Shown in pieces: positions 52,866 through 64,000 of a stretch of DNA of 64,000 nucleotides. The translations under genes and the position numbers were made by a program. The stretch is taken from positions 1 to 64,000 of the forward strand of contig CAWIGZ010000008.1 of NCBI GenBank assembly GCA_963835825.1, read 5' to 3'. This DNA is from JADGRB01 sp963835825 (lineage in GTDB: Bacteria > Myxococcota_A > Polyangia > Fen-1088). Numbering within the stretch: position 1 is the stretch's first letter; each line of letters begins with the position of its first letter. The notes beneath the pieces were generated by a model. That model was given only the letters and a program-made list of their open reading frames with translations, had not been told where the DNA came from and did not search any database.

Positions 52866-54959
52866 CTAGGGCAAGAACTTGATGTTGGTGATCGACGCGT
52901 CGATCGGGCAGGCGGCGCTGGCGTCCGCGCCGCCGTCAGCGGGGGCGGTTGCGCCGCTGTAGGTCCACTGCCACTGGAGCCCGACCACCTCGCCCGCCGC
53001 CGCCGAGGTCCAGTTGCTGAAGCTGCTCAGCGGGGTGGTGATCGTCATCGGCGTGGACGACGGGGCCGCCACCTGCAAGACGGCCGGGTAGTTGTAGCAG
53101 CTGCCCGCGTCGCACCCACCCATGGGATTTTGGCTGGTGGGCGTCTGATCGAACGTCTTGATCTGCATCTGCAGATCGCAGCCGGCCCACGAGCCCGACA
53201 CCGTGAACTGCACCTGCGAGAAAGCGGCCACGGTCGAGCAGGCGCAGTAGCTGAGCCCGATGCCCGCGTAACCGCCCGAGGCGACCGAGCCGACCCCGTG
53301 CAGGTCCTTGTTGGTCGCGTCGACGCTGGCGCTCATCACGGAGGCGTTGCCGCTGGGGCCGGCGTAACCGTAGATCGCGCCGTAGAGCCCCTGGGTGCTT
53401 CCCCACTTGCCGGTCGAGTTGCTCCAGTCCGAGAAGTCCGTCACGCCGCCGCTGGAGACGTTGCTGGGGACCACCGCCGCCGAGCAGTCGAGCTCGCAGG
53501 TGGCGATCTTGGGCGCGTCGACGCCGCCGTCACTCCCCGGGATGGTCGTCAGGCCCGGCGTTTCGGTGGTGGCGTCCCAGTTCACGAACGTCACCACGCT
53601 CTGGCCCGGCAGCTCGAACGTGAAATTGCCGTTGGTCAGCGTGACCGGGCTCTTCGCCGCCAGGTTGTCGTTGGCGTCGGGCGAGGTGACCCACGGCGTG
53701 AGCGTGTCGATGGTGTTGCCGTTGATGATGAACTTCTGGTTGACGGCGCTCGGGTTGGTGTTGATGGCGATGATCGCCAGGTGGGTCGCGTCGCGGTACG
53801 CCTCGGTGTAGACGCCGTTGTTGGGGTTGTCCGAAGCGTTCAGTCGCTGAAAGCCGGGACGCACGAACTTGGACCAGTTCCCGAACGCGTACCCGCGCTT
53901 GAACATGTAGGGGGCGCCCTTGGTCGCGTCGGGCTGGATGAAGGCGGGGTTGAGGCGGGTGTCGTCGTTGAGGCCGTCCTCGGTGATGTAGATGGCCCAC
54001 CAGCTCCAGGCGGTCACGCCCGTGGTGACCAGATCGCCGTGCATCCGCTGCGCCATGACCAGCGCGCTGGTCATGCTGGGATCGGGCGTGTCACCCTTCG
54101 AATTTTCCTGCGACCACTCGGTCTCCCAGAACTGCTTGCCCGCCTTCTGCGGTTTGGTGTAGTTGCCCATCGGACCCTGGTAGCCGTGGGCCGCCATGAT
54201 GGAGACGGCGCTGGCGGCGGCCGGGTTGGCCAGCAGCGAGGTGATGTACGCGTCGCAGGCCTTACAGCCGGAGGTTTCCGGGGCGATGATCTTCACGTTG
54301 GGATATTTCTGGGCGAACGCCGGGGCCATGTTCTGGCTGATGAAGGTGGTCAGCTCGTCCGGCGTCCACTGGGCGTTGTCCCAGGTGGCCACGTAGTCGG
54401 GCTCGTTGGCGGGCGAGACCCCCAGGACCGGAACCGGCGGGTTGGCCGTCGCCAGGATGTCCACGTATTGCGTCAGATAGGTCGCGAAGTCCTGGTAGTG
54501 AGACGGATCGAGCTTGTTGCTGCCGAAGTTGACCCCTCCGTCCTGCTCCTGCGAGCCGTTCTTGCTGTTGGTCGTCTTCCAGATCGGGGGCGGCGTCCAG
54601 GCCGCGGCCCAGACCTGGCAGCCGCGCACGGCGGCCTGCTGGGCGGTAGTGAGCTCCGGCGCGGTCGGCGTCGGGTTGGCGCCGGTCGTCGGCTCGGTTC
54701 CGTCGCTCATCGTGTCGGCCGGAACGCCGATCATCGTGCGCAGCAGCGACAGACCGATCCCCTTCTTGGGGTCGAAGAGCTGGTCGGCCTGATCATTGGT
54801 GAGGCTCTGTCCGAAGAACGCCGACGAGGCGCCGAAGCCGTCCATGGTCTGCTTGGTGTCAGACCAGTTCACCGTCACGTCGTGCGACTTCGACGACGAA
54901 CAAGCGAGGAGGCTCGCAGGAAGGGTCAGCGCGAGCGCCAGGGGTCGAAGCGTTCTCAT
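52866..54959 (-). CDS. GH30-family glycoside hydrolase lipoprotein
   Basis: A 697-residue exported hydrolase. Signal and lipobox: ALTLPASLLAC with Cys20. The (beta/alpha)8 barrel has the acid/base in VSPANEPDYV (Glu186) and the probable nucleophile in FWETEWSQEN (Glu281); MDGFGASSAFFGQSL near the N terminus is typical of GH30 (xylanase or glucanase). A beta-sandwich follows (NTIDTLTPWVTSPDANDNLA). A Cys-rich C-terminal module of ~190 residues resembles a carbohydrate-binding domain (TGKWGSTQGLYGAIYGYAG; LSYCACST). GGGAGA lies before ATG 54959. Substrate is unknown. Confidence 0.93.
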   Translation of the reverse strand: MRTLRPLALALTLPASLLACSSSKSHDVTVNWSDTKQTMDGFGASSAFFGQSLTNDQADQLFDPKKGIGLSLLRTMIGVPADTMSDGTEPTTGANPTPTAPELTTAQQAAVRGCQVWAAAWTPPPIWKTTNSKNGSQEQDGGVNFGSNKLDPSHYQDFATYLTQYVDILATANPPVPVLGVSPANEPDYVATWDNAQWTPDELTTFISQNMAPAFAQKYPNVKIIAPETSGCKACDAYITSLLANPAAASAVSIMAAHGYQGPMGNYTKPQKAGKQFWETEWSQENSKGDTPDPSMTSALVMAQRMHGDLVTTGVTAWSWWAIYITEDGLNDDTRLNPAFIQPDATKGAPYMFKRGYAFGNWSKFVRPGFQRLNASDNPNNGVYTEAYRDATHLAIIAINTNPSAVNQKFIINGNTIDTLTPWVTSPDANDNLAAKSPVTLTNGNFTFELPGQSVVTFVNWDATTETPGLTTIPGSDGGVDAPKIATCELDCSAAVVPSNVSSGGVTDFSDWSNSTGKWGSTQGLYGAIYGYAGPSGNASVMSASVDATNKDLHGVGSVASGGYAGIGLSYCACSTVAAFSQVQFTVSGSWAGCDLQMQIKTFDQTPTSQNPMGGCDAGSCYNYPAVLQVAAPSSTPMTITTPLSSFSNWTSAAAGEVVGLQWQWTYSGATAPADGGADASAACPIDASITNIKFLP

Positions 54960-55209
54960 GATCAATTCTCCCAGGATCCGTTCGTGAGGCGCCGAAGCTA
55001 CCATTCGTTCGATCCTGGCAGGCGCGGGAACCACGACTGAACAGCGATAAATCCGCTGCCCCGCGCGCACGACTTCGCATTTTCGCTCGTCGGGTTATCA
55101 AATCTGTTGCTGCAGCCCAATGGCGTTGCAGCGGCGGGAGAATGAATCGATCCTCGACTGTTGAGCTGGCGCGAATCCGCGGCCGGCTGCGTTCAGCCGA
55201 GCGGGCGGC

Positions 55210-55606
55210 TCACAGTCCGCGGATCTTGTCGGCCAGCAGCGGGTCGTCGGCGACGGCGCTTTCCAGCGCCGCTCGCAGCTTCTCGCGCACGGCCGCCGGC
55301 GCGTTGGTCCCGAGCTGCTTGTCGACTATCCGATCGATCACCCGGTCGACGGCGGCCTGTGGGGTGATCTTGCCGGCCTTCAGATCGGCGGCGAGATCGG
55401 CCGTGACGCTCCCCGCGGCGGAGGGCGCTTGCGTTGCCCGTCGCGCTCGTCGCTGCCGCCGGCGCGCCAGCCGACTTCAGCTTGTCGGCGAACGGTGGAC
55501 GACTCTCCGCGACGGGGCGACTTTCGTCGCTCCCGGCGATCTTGTCGCCTGCGGCGGGGGCGCCGCCCGGCGGCCCGCCGCCGGGCCCTGTGACCTTACC
55601 TGCCAC
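55210..55606 (-). CDS. Hypothetical protein, one frameshift
   Basis: From GTG 55606, the first half is Gly/Pro/Ala-rich (VTGPGGGPPGGAPAAGDKI) with FADKLKSAGAPAA. At about 55425 the frame changes to a helical stretch: VTADLAADLKAGKITPQAAV, DRIVDKQLGTNAPAAVREKL and ESAVADDPLLADKIRGL, stopping at 55210. Together it gives ~130 residues. No family was recognised with confidence. It lies 20 bases downstream of the next gene on the same strand, so the two are probably co-transcribed. Confidence 0.6.
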
Positions 55607-55626
55607 GCGCGCGCGACCTTAGCACG

Positions 55627-56160
55627 TCAGGCCCGGATGTTGGAAACGGCGGCCTTGGCGGTGTCGTACTTGGCGCGCATGACGTTGGACACCGTCGTGA
55701 AGCGCTGGCTCTCGTCCTGAATCTGCTGCTGCAGAGCCAGCATCTGCATGTTCGACGACTGTCCGTCCTGTACGAGCGACTGCACGCTTCCCGGCGTTCC
55801 GGATCCGCCGACTCCCGTGCCCTCGGGCGGCAGGCCGACAATCCCGTTTGCCGGGGCCCCCAAAGGGGCGCCGATGCCGGGCGTGCCGAGGCTGCCCGGC
55901 GATCCAGAGATGGAGCCCACCGCGCCGATGCGCGCGTCATGGACGGCGGCCGCCATCACCGGACCGGCGATGACGTGGGTGGCGACCTCGGCGCCGCTCA
56001 TGAGGAGCGACACTCCCCCCGCGAGGACGTCACGGAACGGAGCCGCCGGCCTCTCCGTTTGGCGGGAACGGGTGCCGGCGATCTCGAGACGGGAATCGGT
56101 CGAGCTGGCAACGGACGCGCCGCTCGGGCGTTCGGAAACTGGGGCGACGGTGGTCGGCAT
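55627..56160 (-). CDS. Hypothetical protein with needle/rod-like C terminus
   Basis: A 177-residue protein. The N-terminal part is disordered-looking, followed by a Gly/Ala stretch (RDVLAGGVSLLMSGAEVATH) and a low-complexity middle (GSPGSLGTPGIGAPLGAPAN). The last ~45 residues form a helix, LALQQQIQDESQRFTTVSNV and then MRAKYDTAKAAVSNIRA. A Gly-rich body with an N-V-(M/L)-(R/K)-A-x-x-D-T-A-K-A-A helix at the end resembles small type III secretion rod or needle proteins, but the match is weak. GGAGGATCC precedes ATG 56160. Confidence 0.55.
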   Translation of the reverse strand: MPTTVAPVSERPSGASVASSTDSRLEIAGTRSRQTERPAAPFRDVLAGGVSLLMSGAEVATHVIAGPVMAAAVHDARIGAVGSISGSPGSLGTPGIGAPLGAPANGIVGLPPEGTGVGGSGTPGSVQSLVQDGQSSNMQMLALQQQIQDESQRFTTVSNVMRAKYDTAKAAVSNIRA

Positions 56161-56252
56161 GGGATCCTCCTGGGCTGGGTATCGGGCGCGCCCTCCGAAA
56201 GTTTCGTGTCGGACGCCGTTTCATTCGCGCGGCGGGGTGTACACTCCCGGCC

Positions 56253-57134
56253 GTGGGTTTGGTCCGTGGATTCATGGCCCCGTTTCGGGGGGGCGCCCTC
56301 ATCGCGCGCCATCGGCTGTGGGCCTACCTCGTGCTGCCGATCCTGCTCAACCTGGCGCTGGGGGTCGCGGCGCTGTTTCTGGCGGGGCGCTACTGGCGCG
56401 ACGAGGGGTTCGTCGGCGAGCAGCTCATCAAGGCGCCGGCCGTCGGCTGGCTGATCCTGGTGGTGCTGACCATCGTCAGCGGGGTGGTCCTTTTCGTGGT
56501 CGCGCAGCCGATCCTGTCGGCGGTCTTCTCCGACCGACTCTCCGAACGGATCGAGCGCCAGCTGCGCGGCTCGGCTCCCTCGGCTCCCTTCCTGGCCTCG
56601 ACCGGGCGCGCGCTGGCGCATGGGCTGCTCAAGCTGGTTCTCTACGCGCTGGCCATGTTGGTGGCGTTCGTGCTCAGCCTCTGGACGGCCGGGATCGGGG
56701 CCATTGCCGGGGTGGCGCTGGCCGGCCTCTTCATTGCGTACGACGGCTTCGATTATCCCCTCTCCCGGCGGGGGGCGAGCTTCGGAAAGAAGTGGGCCTA
56801 CCTGGCTCTGCACCCTGCCCAGACGGTCGGATTCGGAATGGGAGCGACGCTGCTGTACCTGGTTCCGTTCGCGTTGTTCATCGCGCCATCGTTCGTCGCG
56901 GCCGGCGCCACGCTCGCGTTCGTCGAGGGGGCCCCCGTCGACAAGGAGTCGGACAAGGGCTCCGCCAAGGGGCTCAAGGACCAGAAGTCCGAAAAAAAAG
57001 GCGAGAAGATCGGGGGCAAGCAGACGGCTCAACAAACGAGCAAGGAAATGGCCAAGGATACGACCCCGGAAACGGCCCAGGACGCGGCCCAAGACACGGC
57101 CCAAGACACGGCCAAGAAACCGGCCGGAATCTAG
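56253..57134 (+). CDS. EI24/CysZ-family membrane protein with charged C-terminal tail
   Basis: A 293-residue membrane protein of the EI24 (CysZ-like) family. GLVRGFMAPFRGGALIARHR opens it. About four to six hydrophobic helices follow (AYLVLPILLNLALGVAALFL; LILVVLTIVSGVVLFVVAQP), with GLFIAYDGFDYPLSRRG and LLYLVPFALFIAPSFVAAGA. CysZ imports sulfate in some bacteria, but EI24 proteins vary. The last ~65 residues are Lys/Asp/Thr-rich with short repeats (DTTPETAQDAAQDTAQDTAK). GTG 56253 is the start. It ends 27 bases before the second PEGA kinase. Confidence 0.85.
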   Translation: MGLVRGFMAPFRGGALIARHRLWAYLVLPILLNLALGVAALFLAGRYWRDEGFVGEQLIKAPAVGWLILVVLTIVSGVVLFVVAQPILSAVFSDRLSERIERQLRGSAPSAPFLASTGRALAHGLLKLVLYALAMLVAFVLSLWTAGIGAIAGVALAGLFIAYDGFDYPLSRRGASFGKKWAYLALHPAQTVGFGMGATLLYLVPFALFIAPSFVAAGATLAFVEGAPVDKESDKGSAKGLKDQKSEKKGEKIGGKQTAQQTSKEMAKDTTPETAQDAAQDTAQDTAKKPAGI

Positions 57135-57161
57135 CTGCAGATACCTGAAATCCCCCGTAGT

Positions 57162-59902
<2,741 letters not shown>

Positions 59903-59903
59903 A

Positions 59904-61407
59904 ATGGCGCGACAGATGCCTTCGGAGCCAACGATGACCGCTCAGCTGCCGTTCGACGAGACCGTGAGCCCGCCTTCCCGCGCGGATGCGCTCGAGGCGA
60001 CCTGGCGCGAGTACTACCGGCATGCGGGCGAGGCGCCACGCAATCCGGCGGCGCGCGATTTTCTGCACCAGGATCTGGCCGGCGCCCTGGCCCGGCTGAT
60101 CCCCGCGGATGCATCGGTGCTGGAAGTCGGCAGCGGGGAAGGCGACCTGCTGGCCGCGTTGCCGAACGCACGCCGTCGAGGGATCGACTATCTTCCCGAG
60201 ACGGTCGCGCGGGCGCGGGCGCGACATCCCGAGATCGGGTTCGCAGTTGAAGACGCCATTGCGCCGCCAGCGGAGCTTCTCGAACGGGCAGACGCCGTCA
60301 TCTGCGATCGACTCTGTCACAGCGTCCTCGACGTCAAGGCGCTGTTGAGCGGTCTCAAGCGACGGCTGGCGCCCGACGGCCGGATCTATCTCACCGCGTT
60401 CAACTATCTGTGGGAGGTCCCCGTCCGTCTGGCGGAGCTGGCCGGGCTCAAGCGTCCGGCGCCGACGGCGAACTGGCTGTCCGACTCCGACTTCCGCAAT
60501 CTCTACGACATCACCGGGCTGGAGGTCGTCCGGTTCGAGGACCGGCTTTTGCTGCCCGCCGAGCTGCCGGTCGCTCTCCACGGCGCTCAACCGCTACGCG
60601 GTGCGGGCGCCGTTCATGAAGCACGCCTCCCTCTACCGGATCTACGTTCTGCGCGATCGGGGCACGGCGCCCGGCGCCGCGGAAGGCGAGCGTCAGCGTC
60701 ATCGTGCCGACCCGCAACGAGGCGGGCAACGTCGCCGCGGCGGCCGCCCGCACCCCGGTGATGGGCTCGGCGACCGAGCTCATCTTCGTCGAAGGGCACT
60801 CGACCGACGACACCTGGGCGGCCATCCAGCGGACGGTGCAGGCGTACGACGGCCCGCTCAAGCTGCGGGCATTTCAGCAGACAGGGAAAGGGAAGGGGGA
60901 CGCCGTGCGGCTCGGGTTCGCGCACGCCACCGGCGACGCGCTCATGATCCTCGACGCCGATCTCACCGTGCCGCCCGAGGAGCTGCCGACGTTCTACGAC
61001 GTGCTGGCCGGCGGGCACGCCGACTTCGTTCAGGGGACGCGCCTCGTCTACCCGATGGAGCCGGGGGCGATGCGCTTCTTCAACAAGCTCGGCAACGTCG
61101 CCTTCTCGCGAGCTGTTCACCTACCTGCTTGCAGCAGCCGATCAAGGACACCCTCTGTGGCACGAAGGTCCTGTGGCGGAAGGACTACGAGCGGCTCGCC
61201 GCCGGCCGCAGCTACTTCGGCGACTTCGATCCGTTCGGCGACTTCGACCTCATCTTCGGGGCGGCGCGCCTCAACCTGAAGATCGCCGAGATCCCGGTGC
61301 GCTACCGCGACCGCACCTACGGCGAGACGAACATCTCCCGCTGGAAGCACGGCTTTCTGCTGCTGCAGATGTCGGCCGTCGCTGCCCGCAAGATCAAGTT
61401 CGTCTAG
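59904..61407 (+). CDS. Bifunctional SAM methyltransferase / family 2 glycosyltransferase, frameshifted
   Basis: The N-terminal ~235 residues are a class I methyltransferase (ASVLEVGSGEGDLLAALPNA; DAVICDRLCHSVLDVKALLS). After a frame change at about 60580, NRYAVRAPFMKHASLYRIYV joins it to a GT2 domain: VIVPTRNEAGNVAAAAARTP, LMILDADLTVPPEELPTFYD, FVQGTRLVYP and then DTLCGTKVLWRKDYERLAAG. Further breaks occur near 60690 and 61110. Fused methyltransferase/glycosyltransferases of this order are known in databases. The second half resembles polyprenyl-phosphate sugar synthases. It starts one base after the kinase stop. Confidence 0.8.
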
Positions 61408-61410
61408 CGG

Positions 61411-62182
61411 ATGCCGCTCTCCGAGGAGCTTCAGGCGCGCACGTTGGCGCGGTTCGAGGAGCACCGGCGCGCGTGGGACGCAGAACGCCGCGTTGCGGGT
61501 GCTCTACGGCGACTGGTACGGACAGGTGGCCGCCGAGCTGCCGCCCTCGGCGCTCGGTCCACGTATCGAGATCGGCTCCGGGCCCGGTTTTGCGCGCGCG
61601 TTCATCCCCGATCTCGAGCTCTCCGACATCGTCCGGGCGCCTTGGCACGATCACGAGGTGAGCGCGGAGGCGCTGCCGTTCGCGGATACGACGGTCGGCG
61701 CCCTGGTGATGGTCGACGTCCTTCACCATTTGCCGACGCCGCGGCGCTTCTTCGCGGAGGCGGGGCGCGTGCTGCGGCCGGGCGGTCGGATCGTGATGTG
61801 CGAGCCGTACGTCAGCCCGCTCTCCTATCCCATCTACAAGCTCTTCCACCGCGAGCGACTCGCGCTGCGCATCGACCCGCTGGCAGGCTTCGATCTTCAG
61901 GATGCCGCCGTTGCGCGCGATCCGTTCGACTCCAACCAGGCTATTCCGACGCTGCTCTTCGGGCGCCGACGACAGCTGTTTGTCGATGCATTTCCCTCCC
62001 TTGCCGTCCGGCGGATCACGCACCTGTCGGGTCCGAGCTATCCGGCTTCCGGCGGATTTTCGCGTCGCCCATTTCTGCCGCGGGCCGTCTGGTCGGCCCT
62101 GCACCGGATCGAAGCGCGCCTTCCGGAGGCGATCTTTCGGGCCGTCGGCTTTCGAATGCTGGTGGTGATCGAAAAGTCTTAG
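61411..62182 (+). CDS. Class I SAM-dependent methyltransferase, one frameshift
   Basis: From ATG 61411 (PLSEELQARTLARFEEHRRA) the frame changes near 61482, where AWDAQNAALRVLYGDWYG is restored by dropping a base. The core is PRIEIGSGPGFARAFIPDLE (motif I), ALPFADTTVGALVMVDVLHH, FFAEAGRVLRPGGRIVMCEP and a C-terminal hydrophobic SGPSYPASGGFSRRPFLPRA. Similar enzymes sit in polysaccharide clusters. It follows the fused methyltransferase/glycosyltransferase by three bases. The total is ~256 residues. Confidence 0.82.
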
Positions 62183-62823
62183 GAGGGCGTCGTCCAGGCG
62201 CTGCACTGGTAGAGCGCCGCGGCGACGGGCGCGCCGGGCGGAAACGCCGCGCGCCGGACCGGCGACAGCAGGCGGGCCAGCGCGGCGGCGATCCGAACCG
62301 GCGGGCTGACGTGGTGGTCGTCGATGCGGTCGAAGCCGATGGTCGCGAAGGCGCGGGTCATGAGCCGGCTCACCATCGGGTAGCCGGTCACCAGGGTGCC
62401 TCCGGGGGCCAGCGCCCGGGCCAGGCCTCGGGCCGCGCCGTCCGCGTCGCGGATGTGCTCGAGGACGGAGAAACAGACGATGGCGTCGTAGTGCCCGGCC
62501 GGCAGATCTTCGTCGCGCAGGAGATCCGCGCTGCGAAACTCGGCGCGACAGCCGGGCGCGACCAGCGCCTCGAGGCCGGGCGCCAGCGTCAGATCGGTGC
62601 CGGTGTATTCGGCGTAGTGCCTGGTGAGCGTCGGGACCAGGACGCCGCTGCCGACGCCGACCTCCAGCACGCGCCGTCCGCCCGCGGGGAGAAAATCCAA
62701 CCCCATCTGCAGCCGGTGGCGATAGAGCCAGCCGACCCACGGGTGGTAATAGTAGGGGAGCGGATCGTCGGCGTCGTTGGGTTTGAGGACGCCGCGGGGC
62801 GGGAGAGCGAGGCGGACCGACAT
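62179..62823 (-). CDS. Class I SAM-dependent methyltransferase
   Basis: A 214-residue methyltransferase: GGRRVLEVGVGSGVLVPTLT (motif I), TGTDLTLAPGLEALV, HYDAIVCFSVLEHIRDADGA and LARALAPGGTLVTGYPMVSR. Acceptor unknown. It overlaps the convergent gene by four bases and forms a short operon with the methyltransferase at 62828 and the MFS gene upstream. All are small surface- or lipid-linked-looking enzymes near the sugar enzymes. Confidence 0.88.
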   Translation of the reverse strand: MSVRLALPPRGVLKPNDADDPLPYYYHPWVGWLYRHRLQMGLDFLPAGGRRVLEVGVGSGVLVPTLTRHYAEYTGTDLTLAPGLEALVAPGCRAEFRSADLLRDEDLPAGHYDAIVCFSVLEHIRDADGAARGLARALAPGGTLVTGYPMVSRLMTRAFATIGFDRIDDHHVSPPVRIAAALARLLSPVRRAAFPPGAPVAAALYQCSAWTTPS

Positions 62824-62827
62824 CGGC

Positions 62828-63565
62828 CTAGGCCGCGCCGGCGCGCTTCTGCGCGACCAGGATCAGGAAGCCGCCGAAGTTGCGCAGGAGCGGCAGATCG
62901 CAGGCGGCGCGCTCCGCCCAGCTGAAGAGGCGGCCGAGCTGCGGATACCGGAACACTTGCGAGCTGGGGGTCAACACGCGCACGCCGCGCACGGCGACGA
63001 GATCGACGCCGGCGGGAAGATAGCGGCGCGCGCGCGACAGCGTGTCGAAGCGGGTGTAGACGTCCTGCTCGGTGGTGCCGTCGGCGGCGATCTTTCCCGG
63101 ACCGCCGACCCGCTTGGCGAGATAGCGCAGCGACAGCGGGTTGTAGAACTCGAGCAGGAGGTGTCCGCCGGGACGCACCAGCCGGGCCAGCTCGGCGACC
63201 GCCAGCTCGATGGGCGGCACGTGGGCCAGCACCTTCATGCTGTAGACGAGATCGAACGACGCCGACGGCAGCGGCACATGGGTGAGCGACCCCTGCACGA
63301 CCCGGAGGCCGCGCGCCCGCGCCGGGCCCAGCATGCCGCGGGAGAGATCCAACCCGACGGCCGAACGCGCCACGCGGGCGGCCTCTCGCAACAGGAGACC
63401 CGTGCCACAGCCGGCCTCGAAGACGTCGCGGCCGCTGCCGAAGCGGCGCACCAGATCCAGCTCCAGCTCGTCGATCAGACGGTGGTAGCCGTGGTGCCGC
63501 TGGTCCTCGTACCCGGCGGCGAAGCGATCGTAGTAGTCCTGGGTGGTGGGGGCGGATGTCGACAT
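62828..63565 (-). CDS. Class I SAM-dependent methyltransferase
   Basis: A 245-residue methyltransferase: QDYYDRFAAGYEDQRHHGYH, GRDVFEAGCGTGLLLREAAR (motif I), VGLDLSRGMLGPARARG, FDLVYSMKVLAHVPPIELAV and LVRPGGHLLLEFYNPLSLRY. The UbiE/Coq5-like layout is evident but the substrate is not. ATG 63565 is seven bases from the end of the MFS gene on the same strand. Confidence 0.88.
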   Translation of the reverse strand: MSTSAPTTQDYYDRFAAGYEDQRHHGYHRLIDELELDLVRRFGSGRDVFEAGCGTGLLLREAARVARSAVGLDLSRGMLGPARARGLRVVQGSLTHVPLPSASFDLVYSMKVLAHVPPIELAVAELARLVRPGGHLLLEFYNPLSLRYLAKRVGGPGKIAADGTTEQDVYTRFDTLSRARRYLPAGVDLVAVRGVRVLTPSSQVFRYPQLGRLFSWAERAACDLPLLRNFGGFLILVAQKRAGAA

Positions 63566-63572
63566 GTTGGGC

Positions 63573-64000
63573 TCAGTGAAAGGCGGGGGCGTTGCGCTGG
63601 CGGCGGGCCACCAGCAGGAACAGGACGCCGGAGAGCGCGAAGGCGACGTTGGCCGCCTGCAGCGACGTCCCGATGGACGTGTGGAAGTGATCGGAGATGG
63701 CGCCGACCGCCGAGGGGGCGGGCGCGTTGCCGAGGACGTGGAGCCCGAACATGAAGACCGCTTGCAGGGTGGCGCCATATTGGGGCGGCCCCAGCTCGTC
63801 CACGACGGCGGCCGAAGGGCCGTTGTAGACCGAGAACAGAAACGCCGCGCTGAAGGTCAGCACCATGAAGAACGCTTGCCCGGAGACCACCAGCGCCAGG
63901 GCGCCCACCGGGGCGCCGATCAGCATGGAGAGGCCGATGGTCAGCGCGTGGCCGCCGTTGCGGCGCCGGTTGAAGGCGTCGCCCGCGTAGCCTCCCACGA
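63573..64000 (-). CDS. MFS transporter, C-terminal part (truncated by window edge)
   Basis: The last ~141 residues of a major-facilitator-type transporter; the gene continues past the right edge. Cytoplasmic loop GGYAGDAFNRRRNGGHALTI and helices IGLSMLIGAPVGALALVVSG, AFFMVLTFSAAFLFSVYNGP, LQAVFMFGLHVLGNAPAPSA and ANVAFALSGVLFLLVARRQR are visible. AAVVDELGPPQYGATLQA resembles sugar- or lipid-linked MFS proteins of the Spns type. It is upstream of, and probably co-transcribed with, two methyltransferases. Confidence 0.8.
   Translation of the reverse strand, partial: VGGYAGDAFNRRRNGGHALTIGLSMLIGAPVGALALVVSGQAFFMVLTFSAAFLFSVYNGPSAAVVDELGPPQYGATLQAVFMFGLHVLGNAPAPSAVGAISDHFHTSIGTSLQAANVAFALSGVLFLLVARRQRNAPAFH

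Noticed and set aside
52866..55070. Longer GH30 protein starting at 55070
   Set aside because: ATG 54959 gives a proper lipoprotein signal and has a GGGAGA site; the upstream extension would bury the signal peptide.

Overview
The window is GC-rich DNA of a probable Myxococcota or related deltaproteobacterial-type genome. This is inferred from very GC-rich third codon positions, two PEGA-type Ser/Thr kinases, an NtrC-type regulator, long TPR proteins, a GH30 lipoprotein and a fused MFS/spermidine-synthase. No rRNA or tRNA gene was recognised, so the placement is not firm.

Layout. 1-1656: 3' end of a secreted FG-GAP surface protein. 1703-5469: a compact lasso-peptide biosynthetic cluster, with asparagine-synthetase-like cyclase, 65-residue precursor and transglutaminase-like leader peptidase on +, facing an HPr-kinase-like kinase with its own PqqD-like domain and a stand-alone PqqD-like RRE protein on -. 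This segment looks clearly less GC-rich than the rest. 5764-7716: two toxin-antitoxin modules (one divergently arranged) and an ArsC-like protein. 7773-14199: NtrC regulator, SUKH/TPR protein, sulfate activation (cysD, cysN/C). 14218-14783: ParE/Phd toxin-antitoxin with a palindromic operator. 14926-23452: PcrA helicase, Mrp ATPase, GTP cyclohydrolase II, peptide deformylase, FolB, YgfZ, thioesterase, TolC-like porin. 23786-32384: YbhB-like protein, secreted proteins, phosphoesterase, a sigma/anti-sigma/DUF4097 operon, and a large MFS/spermidine-synthase/TPR protein. 32384-33460: a gene-free block of tandem repeats and long hairpins just downstream of rplM-rpsI. 34530-41086: a lipoprotein, a surface-sugar cassette (GT87, acetyltransferase, GT2, DegT aminotransferase, Gfo/Idh dehydrogenase) and an AlaC-like aminotransferase. 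41205-52242: radical SAM protein, a TlyA-RlmL methyltransferase fusion, CBS and receiver proteins, a PEGA kinase, and a larB-larC-sensor operon. 52163-52790: a second gene-free block of interleaved inverted repeats. 52866-64000: GH30 lipoprotein, two unknown small proteins, EI24/CysZ-like membrane protein, a second PEGA kinase, a methyltransferase-glycosyltransferase fusion, three further methyltransferases and a truncated MFS transporter.

The most interesting content is the lasso cluster. Its precursor has a canonical YxxPxLxxxG leader and an Asp placed for a 7- or 8-residue ring, and the kinase carries its own leader-recognition-like domain. The next most interesting are the covarying inverted-repeat block at 52 kb, the repeat block at 32-33 kb, and the rRNA methyltransferase fusion.

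Caution: many conserved genes (lasso cyclase, cysN/C, pcrA, folB, ygfZ, larC, radical SAM and others) are interrupted by single-base frameshifts, after which the family sequence resumes in another frame. The simplest reading is residual indel error in the assembly, so reading-frame breaks here should not be taken as gene death without checking reads. All calls were made by eye; no database search was run.
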